A DNA stretch of 64,000 bases from Ursus arctos (taxonomy: Eukaryota; Chordata; Mammalia; Carnivora; Ursidae), in NCBI RefSeq assembly GCF_023065955.2, contig NW_026622874.1:23989772-24053771 (forward strand), given 5' to 3'. The position numbers were made by a program, and so were the translations under genes. Positions 10,001 through 22,800 of the stretch are shown here, piece after piece. The notes below the pieces were generated by a model, which did not search any database, was not told where the DNA came from, and was given only the letters and a program-made list of their open reading frames with translations. Position 1 is the stretch's first letter. The number at the start of each line of letters is the position of its first letter.

Positions 10001-13000
10001 TAAACATTGTGAAAAGAACCAAATAGAGAATGTGGAAGTTTAAAATATAATTGTTTAAAAGCTTAAAACTCAAGACTGGCTTGGAGATTAAATTAGCAAG
10101 CTAGAAGATTTGCCCAAGAAATTTTCCTAGGAAATAATAGAAAAGCATAAAGGGATGAATAGGGAAAAAGGTTTAGAAGTCAGGATTTAGATCCGGAAGT
10201 CCTAATAGGCATTCCAGAGGGAAGAAGAAAATGAGGTTGAAGCAATTTTGAAAAAAAAAAAAGTGAGAATGTCCCAGAGCTAAAGATAGATATAGTTCTC
10301 TTACTGAAAAACTCACCAAGAGCTGAGGGTAAGTGAGGAAAAAAACCCTATTGAGTCACATCTTAAAGGAATATCAAAACATCAAGGGAAAAAGAGAAAA
10401 CCTCAAAAGCTCCCAAAAGAAAACAAATTACCTACATAGAAACCAGAATCAGATTGGTAAGAGACTTCTCTCATCAGCATCCTGAATACAAAAAGGAGCT
10501 GAGGAGAGAGAACCTAACAGCTGAATCTTAGTATTCCCCCAGAATTCACAGGTTGAAACCCTGATCTCAGTGCGATGGCGTTTGGAGATGGGACCTTTGG
10601 GAGGTGATCAGATCGTGAGTATGGAGCCCTCGTGAATGACATTAGTGCCTTTTTTTCATAATCAGAAACACATTTTTTATTTTCCCCAGCTTCATTAAGA
10701 TACAATTGATGTGTAACATTGTATAAATTTAAGGTATCCGATGTGATGATAATTACCACAGTTCCGTTAGCTGCCACATTACCACATATAGTTACCATCG
10801 TGTGTGTGGTGAGAACTTTTAAGATCTACTCTCTTCGCAACTTCAAGTATACAATACAGTGTTGGTAACTATAGTCACCGTCACCACGCTGTACATGACA
10901 TCCCCAGGACTTATTCATCTGCAAGTTTGTACCCTTTGGCTGCCTTTAGCCATTTCCCCCAGCCCTACCACTGGCAAGCCCTAACCTACTCTCTGCTTCT
11001 ATGAGTTCAGGGTGTTTTTAGGCTCCACATATAAGTGAGATCACATAGCATTTGTCTTTCTCTGACTTATTAAACTCAGCATAACGCCGTCAGGTTCATC
11101 CGTATTGTCATAAATGGCAGGATTTCCTTCTTATTTATGGCTGCACAATATTCTGTGAATATATCCCACCATTTATTTATACACTCACATGTCAGTGGAC
11201 ACAGTGTGTTTCCCTGTCTTGGCTAATATGAATAATGCTGCAATGACCCGGCAGTGCACAAAGCTCTTCGAGGTGGTGATGGCTTTTCCTTCAGATACAC
11301 TTCTGTTTTATCTATTTTTAATTTTTTGAGAAACCTTCGTGCTGTTTTCCACTGTAGCTGCACCGATTTACATTCCCACCAGCAATACACAGGGTTCCCT
11401 TTTCTCCACATCCTCACCAACTCTTGTTATCTCCTGTCTTTTTGACAGTTATTCTAACAGATGAGTGAGATGATACCACATTATAGTTTTGATTTGCATT
11501 TCCCAGATAATTGCTGATATTAAGCACTTTTTCATGTACCTGTTGGGTCTTTTAACGTCTTTGGAAAAACGTCTCTTCATTTGACCATTTTTTAATCAGA
11601 GTATTTGATCTTTACTATTGAGTTGAATGAATTTCATCTATATATATTTACTCCATATCAGAGACATGATTTGTAAATATTTTTTCCATTCTATACACTG
11701 CCTCTTCATTTTGCTGATGGTTTCTTTTGCTGTGCAAAAGCTTTTAGTTTGATGTAGTCTCACTTGGTTTTTTTTTTTTTTTTTGCTTTTGTTTGTGCTT
11801 TTGGTGTCATATTTAAAATATCATTGCCAAGACCAACATCAAGGTGTTTTTTTCCCTATGTTTTCTTCTAGGAGTTTTATGGTTTCAGGTTTTACATTTA
11901 AGTCTTGAATCCACTTCAAATTAGTTTTCGTGAGTGGCATAAGATAGGGGTCTACTTTCATTTCTTTTGCATGTAACTATCCAGTTTTTCCAACATCATT
12001 TTTTGAAGAGATTGTCTTTTCCCCATTGAGCATTCTTGGCTTCCTTGTCAAATATTAGTTGACTGCATATGTGTGGGTTTATTTTTGGGCTCTTGATTCT
12101 GTTTCAGTCATCTGTGTGTCTGGTTTTACACCAGTACTGTATGATTTTGATTACTAGGTCTTTGTAATATAGTTTAAAATCAGGAAGTGTGATACCCCCA
12201 GCTTTGTTCTTTCTCAGAATTGCTTTGGATGGATTAGTGCCCTTATCGAAAGAGCTGGCTAGTTGTCTTTTTACCGTATGAGGATACAGCAAAGAAGATG
12301 GCTATCTATACACCAGTGCGAGGGCCCTCACCACGAACCCAATGCTGCTGACACCCTGAGCTCAGATTTCCACTGTTCAGAGCCATGAGAAATAAGTTTC
12401 TGTTGTTTAAGCCATACCCGTCTACGGTAATTTGTTAAAGCATCCAGAATGGACTGGACAACTGCCAAATTATGATTGTTCACACACGATTCAAAATAAA
12501 TACATATTTTTGATTGAAGTATTATTAACATACAGTATTATATTAGTTTCAGGTGTACAATATAATGATTCAACAATTGTATACATTATTCAGTGCTCCT
12601 CATGAAAAGTGTACTCTAATCCCCTTTATTTCACCCATCCTCCCACCCACCTCCCCTCTGGAAACCACCCGTTTGTTCTCTGTATTTAAGAGTCTGTTTT
12701 TTTATTTGTCCTCCCCCCCCCCCCGACTTTGTTTATTGCTTAAATTCCACATGAGTGAAATCATGTGGTGTTTGGCTTTCTCTGTATTTAAGAGTCTGTT
12801 TTTTTATTTGTCCTCCCCCCCCCCCGACTTTGTTTATTGCTTAAATTCCACATGAGTGAAATCATGTGGTGTTTGGCTTTCTCTGACTGACGTACTTCAC
12901 TTAGCATTATACTCTCTAGGACCATCCCTATTGTCACAAATGGCAAGATCTCATTTTTTTTTTTGATGGCTGAGTAATATTGTTATATATATATATATAT

Positions 13001-16000
13001 CTATATCTATATATATGCACTCATCTGTTGATGGACGCTTGGGATGCTTCCATATCTTGGTTATTGTAAATAACCAGTGTTCCACAGCACAGAAAGGTGC
13101 ATATAACTTTCAAATTAGTGGTTTTGTTTTCTTTGGGTAAATACCCAGTGGTGGAACTACTGGATCGTATGGTAGTTCTATTTCTAACTTTTTGGGGGAA
13201 CCTCCGTACTGTTTTCCACAGTGGCCGCACCAATTGACATTCCCACCAAGAGTGTGCATAAGGGTTCCTTTCTCTCCACATTATTGCCAACACTTATTAT
13301 TTCTTGTCTTTTTGCTTCTAGCCATTCTGACAAGTGTAAGGTGATATCTCTTCATGGTTTTCATTTGCATTTCCCTGATGATGAGTGATGTTGAGAAAAT
13401 TTTCACGTGTCTGTTGGCCATTTATATGTCTTCTTTGGAAAAAATGTCTGTTCAGGACCGCTGCCCATTTTTAATTGAATTATTTGGGTTTTTTGGTGTT
13501 GGGTTGCATATGTTCTTTATACATTTTTGATATTTACCTGTTATCAGATATATCATTTGCAGATATCTTCTCCCATTCAGTAGACTGCCTTGTCGTTTTG
13601 CTGATAGTTTCCTTTGCTGTGCAGAAGCTCTTTATTTTGGTGTAGTCCCAATGGTTTAGTTTTACTTTTGTTTTCCTTGCCTGAGGAGACATATCTGGAA
13701 AAATGTTCCTATGGCCAATGTCAAAGAAATTACTGCCTGTTTTTTTTTCCTAGGGGTTTCATGGTTTCAGGTCTCATTAGGTCTTTAATCCATTTAGAGT
13801 TTATTTTTGTGTATGGTGTAAGAACGTGGTCCATTTTCATTCTTTTGCATGTAGCTGTCCAGTTTTTCTAAGCACCGTTTGTTGAAATACATTACTTAAA
13901 CATTTAAGGATCCAGGAAGACTGTCTACCCACAGACCATATATGAAAGAACTGCTAGAGGGTCTGCATGAGGAAGGAGAGAAAGAGCCTGGAAGAAAACA
14001 GTGATTTATAAGCAGCAAAGAATAAACAAAAAAATTTAATTGTTTAAGTAACCTAAATATGTGTTATTTTTAAGAATTTTTAATGAAAAATTATTTATGT
14101 TTTTCATTTAAAATTTTAATTAAAAATATCTTAGATGATATTGCTCAGGTGGGAGTGAGGATGAAGAGGTTCTTGATTCACTGACAGTGGGGTGGAGTGC
14201 CCGAATTTTATCCTAACTCTGCCTATCACTGTTAGCTGTCTGCGATTCCGTAAGTGCAGAAACTAAGTGTAAGAGTTTAAAATTTTGATCGCACCTTAAC
14301 GGTGTCGATTGAATCTAAAAATAAAAGTAAAGCCTGGGGCTCGTTAAAAAAAATCAAGTGTTAGAAGAGATGTGAAGAGTTCCATTAGGCACTTGCAAAT
14401 TTAAGTAGCAGAGAACTCACAGTGGCTAACACAGTGAAGGGGATTTATTAGTTTGAATAGCTGAACACAGTCTCTGGTTTACAATCTGCACCCTCTGCCC
14501 CTTCAGCCGCATGGCAGGCTACTTTCCAAATTCATCCCTCCTCTCCCGGCGCTTGGGCCTCCTTTCTGTCCAAGTGGAATTCCTCAGGTTCCTTTCTGCC
14601 TTGGGAATTCCTATCTGGAATTCTCTCTTCCCTGTTCCATTCACCCACACGAATTCTACCGATCTGTCTAAGGTCCATCCTTAAGGAAGACTTCTCTCCC
14701 ACACACAGCCATGTGGCTCTTGTTAGACACTTCCGGAGCATCCTGCACTTCTGGCTAGCATTTTTAAAGCTGCAGTTAGGGGCGCCTGGGTGGCTCCGCT
14801 GGTTACGTGTCTGCCTCCAGCTCAGGTCCTGATCTCAGGGTCCTGGGATCGAGCCCCACTTGGGGCTCTACGCTCCGCACAGTCTGCTTGTCTCTCTCTG
14901 CCCCTCTCCCTACTTGATCTCTCTCTTTCTGAAATAAATAAATAAATCTTTAAAAAAAAAAAATAAAGTTGCAATTAATTTTACATTCTCTCAGTATCTA
15001 TCTCCTTGCTCAGAGACTCAAAATTCCACGGGGCCACTGTGCTCTGTTCTCCTCCCTCACTGTCATTTTTCCCCTCGCTAGACCCTTGTTGAATAATTTA
15101 ATGGGTTTGTTTTTGTTAGACTGTGGGTTTCCACCCAACTTTGATGTCTAAGTCTAATTGGCCATAAGTTGTGCTGACTGTCCTACTGTCCGGAGTTACC
15201 GTGTTTGCTTTCTTAGACTCTTTCTTTTTTTTTTTTTTTTTAAAGATTTTATTTATTTATTTGACAGAGAGAGAGACAGCCAGTGAGAGAGAGAACACAA
15301 GCAGGGGGAGTGGGAGAGGAAGAAGCAGGCTCACAGCGGAGGAGCCCGATGTGGGGCTCGATCCCATAACTCCGGGATCACGCCCTGAGCCGAAGGCAGA
15401 CGCCCAACCGCTGTGCCACCCAGGCGCCCCTGCTTTCTTAGACTCTTTCAAGCCAGAAGCTGAAGCCGCTTCTTCAAGGACAGATCACTGACTTGCTCTC
15501 CTTTTATCTTGTTTCTGACCTCGCCCATCCATGCATCCTGGCTTCTTTAAGGGAGAGCGGCTCTGCGGAGGGCAAGGAGGCAGTGACTCATTTCAGGCAC
15601 ACGGTTAACCCGTGGTAACTGTTCACAGCGTCGTGGGGGCTGTGGTTGGTGGGCTTGATGGAGTGCGGTGCCGTGGCGAGCTGCTCTTGAATTTGGAGTC
15701 TCTTTGGTTCGTTGTTATTGAGCCTGAGGAAGTCAGCGTGTCTCCTGCCAGCAGTTCCTTTATAAATCTGTGCTCATTGCCGCCAGGAGTTGCCTGAATG
15801 GGTAACTGGTTAAATTTATCCTCATCCTTCCCCACCCCCAGACCTCGAAAAAATGAAATTAAATCCTGCCCTTGGCAGATACCTCATAGTTCAGGTGACA
15901 CACGTGGCTGTTTCGAGGAGTAAACAGCCACGCAGATACAGGCTTTCTTACTGCCTCCTCGGAGATGGTAGCGCACTGTGGTACGTGGTTAGTTAATTAC

Positions 16001-17936
16001 AACATGAAGAGAGACGATATTCACTGCATCTCTACAAATTATCCTTTAGATTCCAAGAATGCTGTTTGCCTGGCAGATTTTAACGAAAGCATCAAGTGGG
16101 CTGGAGAGCCGCAGGAAATCAGGAGAGATCTACAGGTAATTTCTACCATTGGTTTTCTTTTCCATCTTTCGGCTTCCTTGTTTCTCTCATTCTTTCCCTT
16201 ATTTCCTATGGCCAATTAGACATCATTTCTATTTTAACTCTTCTAACTAACTTTCAAGGCATTCTCTCGGGGCTCACTTTCTTCACCCCCTTGCAGACAA
16301 GGGCATTTCTCTGGGCTGCCGGGGCTCCTTTCTGCATCTCTTTGGCTCGCTCTCTTCTGCCACCTGCTAGACAGTAAATGAATTGAGCATGCCACACCTC
16401 TTCTAAAATTACCCCCAGGAGGTAGGTCCGAATGACCTCCAAAATTCCTGCAGGAGGTATTTCCTGCCTGAAGACAAAGCAAATGGGATTTCTTTTCCCA
16501 TTCTGTTCAAACTTGTATGTTAAACTCCAAGGAGCGCCAGATATGAAGGCCCTCTGGAACCCATGGGAGGGATGGGATTGATCCCCAGCTTGGAAGAGAC
16601 TGCTCTTGGCCGCAAAGGTGAAGAGCTTGAAACAGCTGTTTCTCCTGGGAGGAGACAGCAGAAACAGAGCCTGACCCCTGCGGACCAAAGCTCCCAGATT
16701 GACTCTGACCCTGTCTGGGCAGCTTTGTCCTGGGGTGGGGGGTTCTCCAGGGTGCAGAACGTTCAACCCCGAGGCAAGAGCTCTCCATCCACGTCTGGCC
16801 TTTGCTGCTAAAATGCTCTAGATTTTAGCTGCTTCCGTGACTGGTGCCTTACCTGCTGTAGGAAGTGCCTATGCTGGCCTCCTTCTTGGCCTTTCTTCCC
16901 TGTCATAGCCTAACTCCTGGGGCTTGCCATGTCCCACTGGACCTGGACTGGCTCCTTTATCTGCCATCTGACATAGTCCCAACCCAAAGTCCCAGTTTCC
17001 AGCCAGAATCCTGGCATTTCCTTTGTTGAAAACAGTTTTCCTCTCCTCTGTTTATCAACATTTGATCCATACTTTAAGGTCTAGGTCAGATTCCTCTTCC
17101 TCGGGGTTCCTGGGTGGCTTAGCCGTTAAGCATCTGCCTTCGGCTCAGGTCACGATCCCAGGGTCCTGGGATCAAGTCCAGCATCGGGCTCCCTGCTCGC
17201 AGGAAGCCTGCTTCTCCCTCTCCCACTCCCCTTGCTTGTGTTCCCTCTCTTGCTGTCTCTCTCTGTCAAATAAATAAATAAAATCTTAAAAAAAAAAAAT
17301 TTACATTAAAAAAAATTCCTCTTCCTCTAAGCAGTTTGCCCTGACAACTCTGGCCTAGGATTATCTTTTGCTCCTTATAAACCTAAATTGTGGGGACCCT
17401 ACTTGAGGCGTTCTCCATGCAGAACCTGTGCCTTCTCTCCCTAACAAGCCTGTGGATACCTCGAGATTTCTCCCACTTCCCATTTGGTCGTAACCTGCAC
17501 CACACCTCCATACAGAGTGATAATTCATAGACGCCTTTGGCTTGATTTCTGGCTTCCCTGCAGGCCCTTGGACGGCTGGTCCTCTATGTGGTAAGGAAGG
17601 GAGCGTTCCCTTTTGAGACACTGAAGACAAAAAGTAATGAAGAGGTGATTGAACTTTCTCCAGATGAGGAAACTCGGGACCTCATTCGTGAGCTGTTTAA
17701 CCCCGGAGACAACGTGCAGGGGCACCTGAGTGGCCTGCTGGGTCATCCCTTCTTTTGGAGTTGGGAGAAGTAAGTAAAACTTGATTGCCTATTCCAGGCC
17801 TCCAGAAGGGAGACATGATATATACATCATGACTAATATACACTATACACTAATATGCACTAATATATATACCATATATATATATAGTGTATCCAAATGA
17901 TAAATATAAATATAGATTGATTTATTTAAAAAGATT

Positions 17937-17979
<43 letters not shown>

Positions 17980-18126
17980 TTATTTAGAGAATCTTAAGTA
18001 AACGCGGTGCTGAGACCAGAGCCCAACATGGGGCTCTGTTTCAGGACCCTGAGATCATGACCTAAGCCAAAATCAAGAGCCAGATGATTTAACCAACTAA
18101 GCCACCAAGGCGCCTTCCTTTCTTTC

Positions 18127-18176
<50 letters not shown>

Positions 18177-19835
18177 TTCCTTCCTTCCTTCCTTCCTTCC
18201 TTCCTTCCTTCCTTCCTTCCTTCTTTCTTTTCTTTTCTTTTCTTTTCTTTTCTTTTCTTTTCTTTTCTTTTCTTTCCTTTTCTCAAGGAAATTGTTCATG
18301 CAGTATTAAGGCTGAGAATTCTCACAGTCTGCCCCTGCAAGCTGGAGACCCAGGAAAGCCCACAGTGTAATTCTGCCCAAATCCAAAGGCCTGAGAGCCA
18401 GGAGCACTGATGATGTGGATTCCAGTAGGGGTCTGAAGGCCTGAGAGCTGGGAGGCCTGAGGACAAGAGAGGGTTGATGGCCCCGCTGAAAAAACCAGAC
18501 AAGAAGGGGTGAACTCCCTCTTTTGTTCTAGACAGGCCGTCAGTGGGTTAGATGAGGCCGGTTCCCATTGGGGATGCTGACCTGCCTTTCTGCGATCACC
18601 AGTTCAAATGCGAATCTCGTCTGGAAACACCTCACAGATACACCTAGCATAGTATTTAATCTGGGCCCCTTGTGGCCAAATTAACACATAATGTTAACCA
18701 TAGCAGTAGGGTGGGGTAGGAAGGAGTCAGGCTAGGCACCAACAGACCCCAGCTCTCCCCTCAGCTTGGCATTTCCTGGCCGTGTGTCTTTGGAGCAGTG
18801 ACTTAACCTCTCTGGATTCTGGTTTTGTTTTCTGAAGAGCAGAAAAAGAGAGAGAGAGGAAAAGATGCCTGTCTGCCTCTCCCATCACGCAGAATTTCTA
18901 GAGACGTGGTTTTACTACTTTTATCAAAAAACAAATTGTAACATTGATTTCTTTCTGAAGAAGAGAGGGCCGAGTGGTATGACCATGCTAATTCTGTCAT
19001 CCTCAGCCGCTATAGGACCCTTAGGGATGTGGGAAATGAATCTGACATTAAAAGGCAGTTGGAAGAAAGCAGGATTGTCCAGCTTCTGCAACCTGAAAAA
19101 TCTGAATGTTCCAGAAGTTTTACCTGGTGGACTTCCAAGGTATGAACAGTTCCTATGGTCTGGAAATTATTCTAGGAATGAGGATTTGTGTAATGTGTTA
19201 CGTTAGTTTTTCTAACTTTTTTTTTTATATTGCTGGCCTGGCTCAACCAAGGGGGGGAAGAGGTGATTTTCCTGCCTTCCTCCCCATCCCAGTCCCCCTC
19301 TGCCCTGTTGGGTCCCTGCTCCATCTTTCAGAGGCCAGGCCCTCCTGACAGACAGACTCTGATCTAGACTCCTTTTTAGGATGGCCTCGTCCCAGCCCAG
19401 GAGCTTTCTCCTTTCTTAGGGCTCTTTCCCTCCACCCTTGGCTCAAAGAGAGGCCTGGCCGACAATCCTATTACTGTTGTGACAAGAGCAGCTGATTAAA
19501 TGAGTTTAACCCCTGCGAGCTGCTCCACCATGAGGCTTCTCGGTCCAGGGAGAGATCGGCTGCCTCTGCTGTCTGGACAGCCCCGGTCTGAGCAGCCGTG
19601 CACACATCTACCCTCTGCCCGACAAGACACACCATGAAGAAAAGGTGATCTTTCAAATTCCTCCTCTTCAGGAAAGGGTCCACCCAACATGAACGGAATA
19701 TAGTAAAACGAAAAATCAGTCATCATCTTGATCTAGTCAGTGCTATCAGAACTTTCATTTTTTTAAAAAAAGATTTAATTTATTTTCAGAGAGAGAGAGT
19801 ATGTGTGTGTAAGAGTGGAGGGGAGGGGCAGAGGG

Positions 19836-19866
<31 letters not shown>

Positions 19867-22800
19867 ATCTTAAGCAGACTCTGTGCTGAGTGTGGAGCCT
19901 GGGGCAGGGCTTCATCTCTGAGATCATGACCTGAGCCGAAACCAAGAGTTGGATGCTTAACCAGCTGTGTCACCCAGGCGCCCCCCACGAACTTTCATTA
20001 TTATTACTTAGCAGCCGTCTGTCAAGTACCAGTTACCTGCTGGACCCACGCAGGGCCATGGGCATGTGAAGCAGAGTACAGCATGGGCCATGGAAGGCCG
20101 AGAGGCCCACAGAAACTTTGCCTGTGTGATGCATGCTGGGCAGCCCAGAGACTGTGCAAAGCACTATGGGAGAATCCATAATCCTCAGCCCTTTGACCGA
20201 GACCAACAGCAGCCTTATCTTATGCCTGATCTAGGACTGCTTCTCCCACACCTCTTTGTTTCTGGGTCTCGTTTTGCTTTCCTTCCCCCGCTTGTCTCTA
20301 GATGATACATCACACTCATAATTGCTGCCTTGCGTCCGTCTTTCCTGCTACCCTGTAAATTCCACCCAGGCAGAGACTGTCCGTTGTCTTGTCCATTGCT
20401 GAATTCCCGGCACGGAGTGGGTGCACCATGACTCTGCTAATGAATGTCTATAAAACTTCAACTAAGGGGCCCCTGGGTGATTCAGTCCATTAAACATCTG
20501 CCCCCAGCTCGGGTCATGATCTCAGGGTCCTGGGATCGAGCCCTGTGTCGGGCTCCCTGCTCAGTGGGGAGCCTGCTTCTCCCTCTCCCTCAGCCCCTTC
20601 CCCCTGCTCGTGCTCTCCCTCTCTCGCTCTCTCTTTCTCAAATAAATAAAATTTAAAAACAACAACAACAACAACAAACTTCAGCTGAAACTTACACTTG
20701 TAGAAACAGAGAAGTTTGAAACCAAAGCAGATGACAGTAACAGCGGACAATTCTGTAGCTGACTATACGGCAGTTATAGTTCCCAGGACTTTATGAGAGT
20801 TTCCACAGTTAATCCGTATAACAGCCTCTGAGCTCATTACCTCCATGCCACAGGTGGGCCCACGAGGCACAGACAAATCTTTTTTTCCGGCGGTCCAGGG
20901 CCAGCCCCAGGACCTGCAGCTGGGCAGCCTGGCTGCCGAGGCCGTGCGCTAAAGCCGCTTGCTGCAGGGAGCGGCCGTGCCATCGAGTCCCGCAGCTCGT
21001 TTCCTGGCACAGCACTGAGACTCAGGCGTGCGGCCTCAAAGAGCCAGGCCCGGAGAGGCGGCGAGCGGCAGAACCAAGAGGGAACGCGTATTCTTTCGTT
21101 TCCCAATCCATCAGTTCTTTCCCCTAAACTTCACTGACTTATATTGAATTTTGACAGACTTCAAGTCTTATCTTTTAGTTCCCCTGTGAGACTTTGATTT
21201 TCTGTGGCTTTTTGTGACTTGCCCAATGTCACGGTCAGACGTCCAGTCTTGCGGCCGCATGGAGGAGCGAAGTTTTCCAGTGTATGCTGCTGCCTTCTCT
21301 CCACAGGCCGCCCCGTCCGGCCACACAGACACGCTTTCTAAATAGGACAGCCATCGACAAGGGTGCACGCACGAGGAGAGAGGCATTGACTGGAGAGAAG
21401 CTTCTCTGGGACACTTAGGGGCAAGGAGAAACATGAACCCTTTGGAAATAGAATTCAAAACAACACCGAACAAAAACAACCACACTTCACTTTGGCAGTG
21501 GCTGCTAGGTCTGACGTTAGTCTGAACGAATCCTCTTCAAGGGGGACATGTAATCAATTACCAGCTTGGACGGGTGGCCACAAGGATAAAAATACTGCGT
21601 AGTAGGATGAGCAAGTTTCCTAGGATAGTAGCCAAAGAATTCCTAAACCATGTTGAAATATATTTAATTTCTCATGAAAAGTTTGCTTGGAAAATAGAGA
21701 CTGGAACGTAGAGTCACTTACGATCCCACACCCAGACACATACAGTTAGCATCCCGGTACAGTATTTACCTCCATCTGTTTCTTTCTATTAAGTTGCTTT
21801 GTTAATTAGTGGTAATTTGGGCATATGTTCAAATTTGTATTTTGCCTCTTTGTATCAACATCGCATGAGGGTTTAGTCTGGTGCTACCATATTTTTGCAT
21901 AATGTTTTGTGTTTTAGATGGACAAGTATGTTATGGATGAAATGAATAAGTTTTATAGAAATAAAAAGCATATTTATACGGACAGTCTGAGTGACCTGCT
22001 AAAGTTCATCCGGAATTTGGGAGAACATATTAATGAAGAAAAAAATAAAGAGTGAGTATTATTTGTTCCTTTAAGTCATATACGAAATGAGGATGGTTAA
22101 AAAAATTCCGTTCTAAATTCGTATCTGCTATTTGTTAGAAAGAAGAAAATTTATTTTGATGAAATGGAAAGTAATTCCTTCCCTCGGTTTGGAAAAGAGC
22201 CAACACACGGGTCTTACAATGAATGATGGACGTGCCTGGCAGGCTCTCCTCTTCCTTCTTAGCTTTTGCTGAGCCCTCTGGAACAGAAGGGTAGTGACTC
22301 CGTCATGGGACGCAATGCAGGGGACTGGGCACCTGGGTAAGGTGAATGTAGCGCTGTAAACGTCTACTTTTAGGCTGTAAAAGTAGACCCATGTTAGTGA
22401 AATCAGCTTTTGTTGCCCAAAACGGTAGCTGCAAACTCACAAAAAACTTGCAGTTTTCAGGGCTCCTTTGGATTTTGGAACTGTAGGTAAGAGACTGTGG
22501 AACTGCACATGTCCATGTTATGGGCACAAAACCGGCATTCACAAAAATTAAGTTGCCAGTTAGCTGAAGAGTTGTTAGGAGATGAATCTTGTTCTGTCGG
22601 ATTCCAAAGTCCTTATTTGCTCTGCTCTAGAACTTGACGGAGCAAAGAGGTCTCCGGGCCCAGATGCCATAAAGGGGGAAGGTGACCTGGGAGCAACCAT
22701 GCTAATACAATTATGTTTCATTTCAGGATGAGGTCGAGAATTGGAGAACCTTTCCAGTATTTGCAGAGCACTTTTCCTGATCTGGTCATGTATGTCTATA

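Larger units (their letters stand above)
7086..16049 (+). other. RNASEL: RNASEL intron after coding exon 1 (8.96 kb)
   Basis: Flanked by GTGAGT and TTTAG. It holds CAN-SINEs (7444-7636, 9597-9803, 14779-14964, 15225-15430), a MIR (about 7830-8040), old interspersed repeats (about 9235-9900 and 10520-12455) and two L1 3' parts (10651-12228 and 12500-13885). The stretches 8050-9230, 9900-10510, 13890-14770 and 15440-16040 show no gene or family that I recognise. An open frame of 149 codons at 8749-9198 has no recognisable protein features. Confidence 0.85.
17770..19006 (+). other. RNASEL: RNASEL intron after coding exon 3
   Basis: GT-AG intron of 1.24 kb. It holds a TA-rich stretch (17815-17890), a minus-strand SINE (17928-18112) with an expanded ATTT tail, the pyrimidine tract at 18113-18284, and a MIR-like segment (about 18720-18835). 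Confidence 0.85.
19140..21917 (+). other. RNASEL: RNASEL intron after coding exon 4
   Basis: GT-AG intron of 2.78 kb. It contains CAN-SINEs at 19760-19988 (-) and 20466-20675 (+), an L2 3' piece (about 20225-20450), a MIR-like piece (about 20750-20870) and a GC- and CpG-rich island at 20880-21090. Nothing is recognised in 19200-19750 or 21120-21900. Confidence 0.85.

Noticed and set aside
15171..15491. Proteins read through SINEs (also at 68-262, 52691-52978 and 62395-62601)
   Set aside because: These frames are the SINE sequence itself and recur at every SINE copy.
18089..18299. Lys/Arg/Glu-rich frames
   Set aside because: Translation of the (TTTC)n tract; low complexity.
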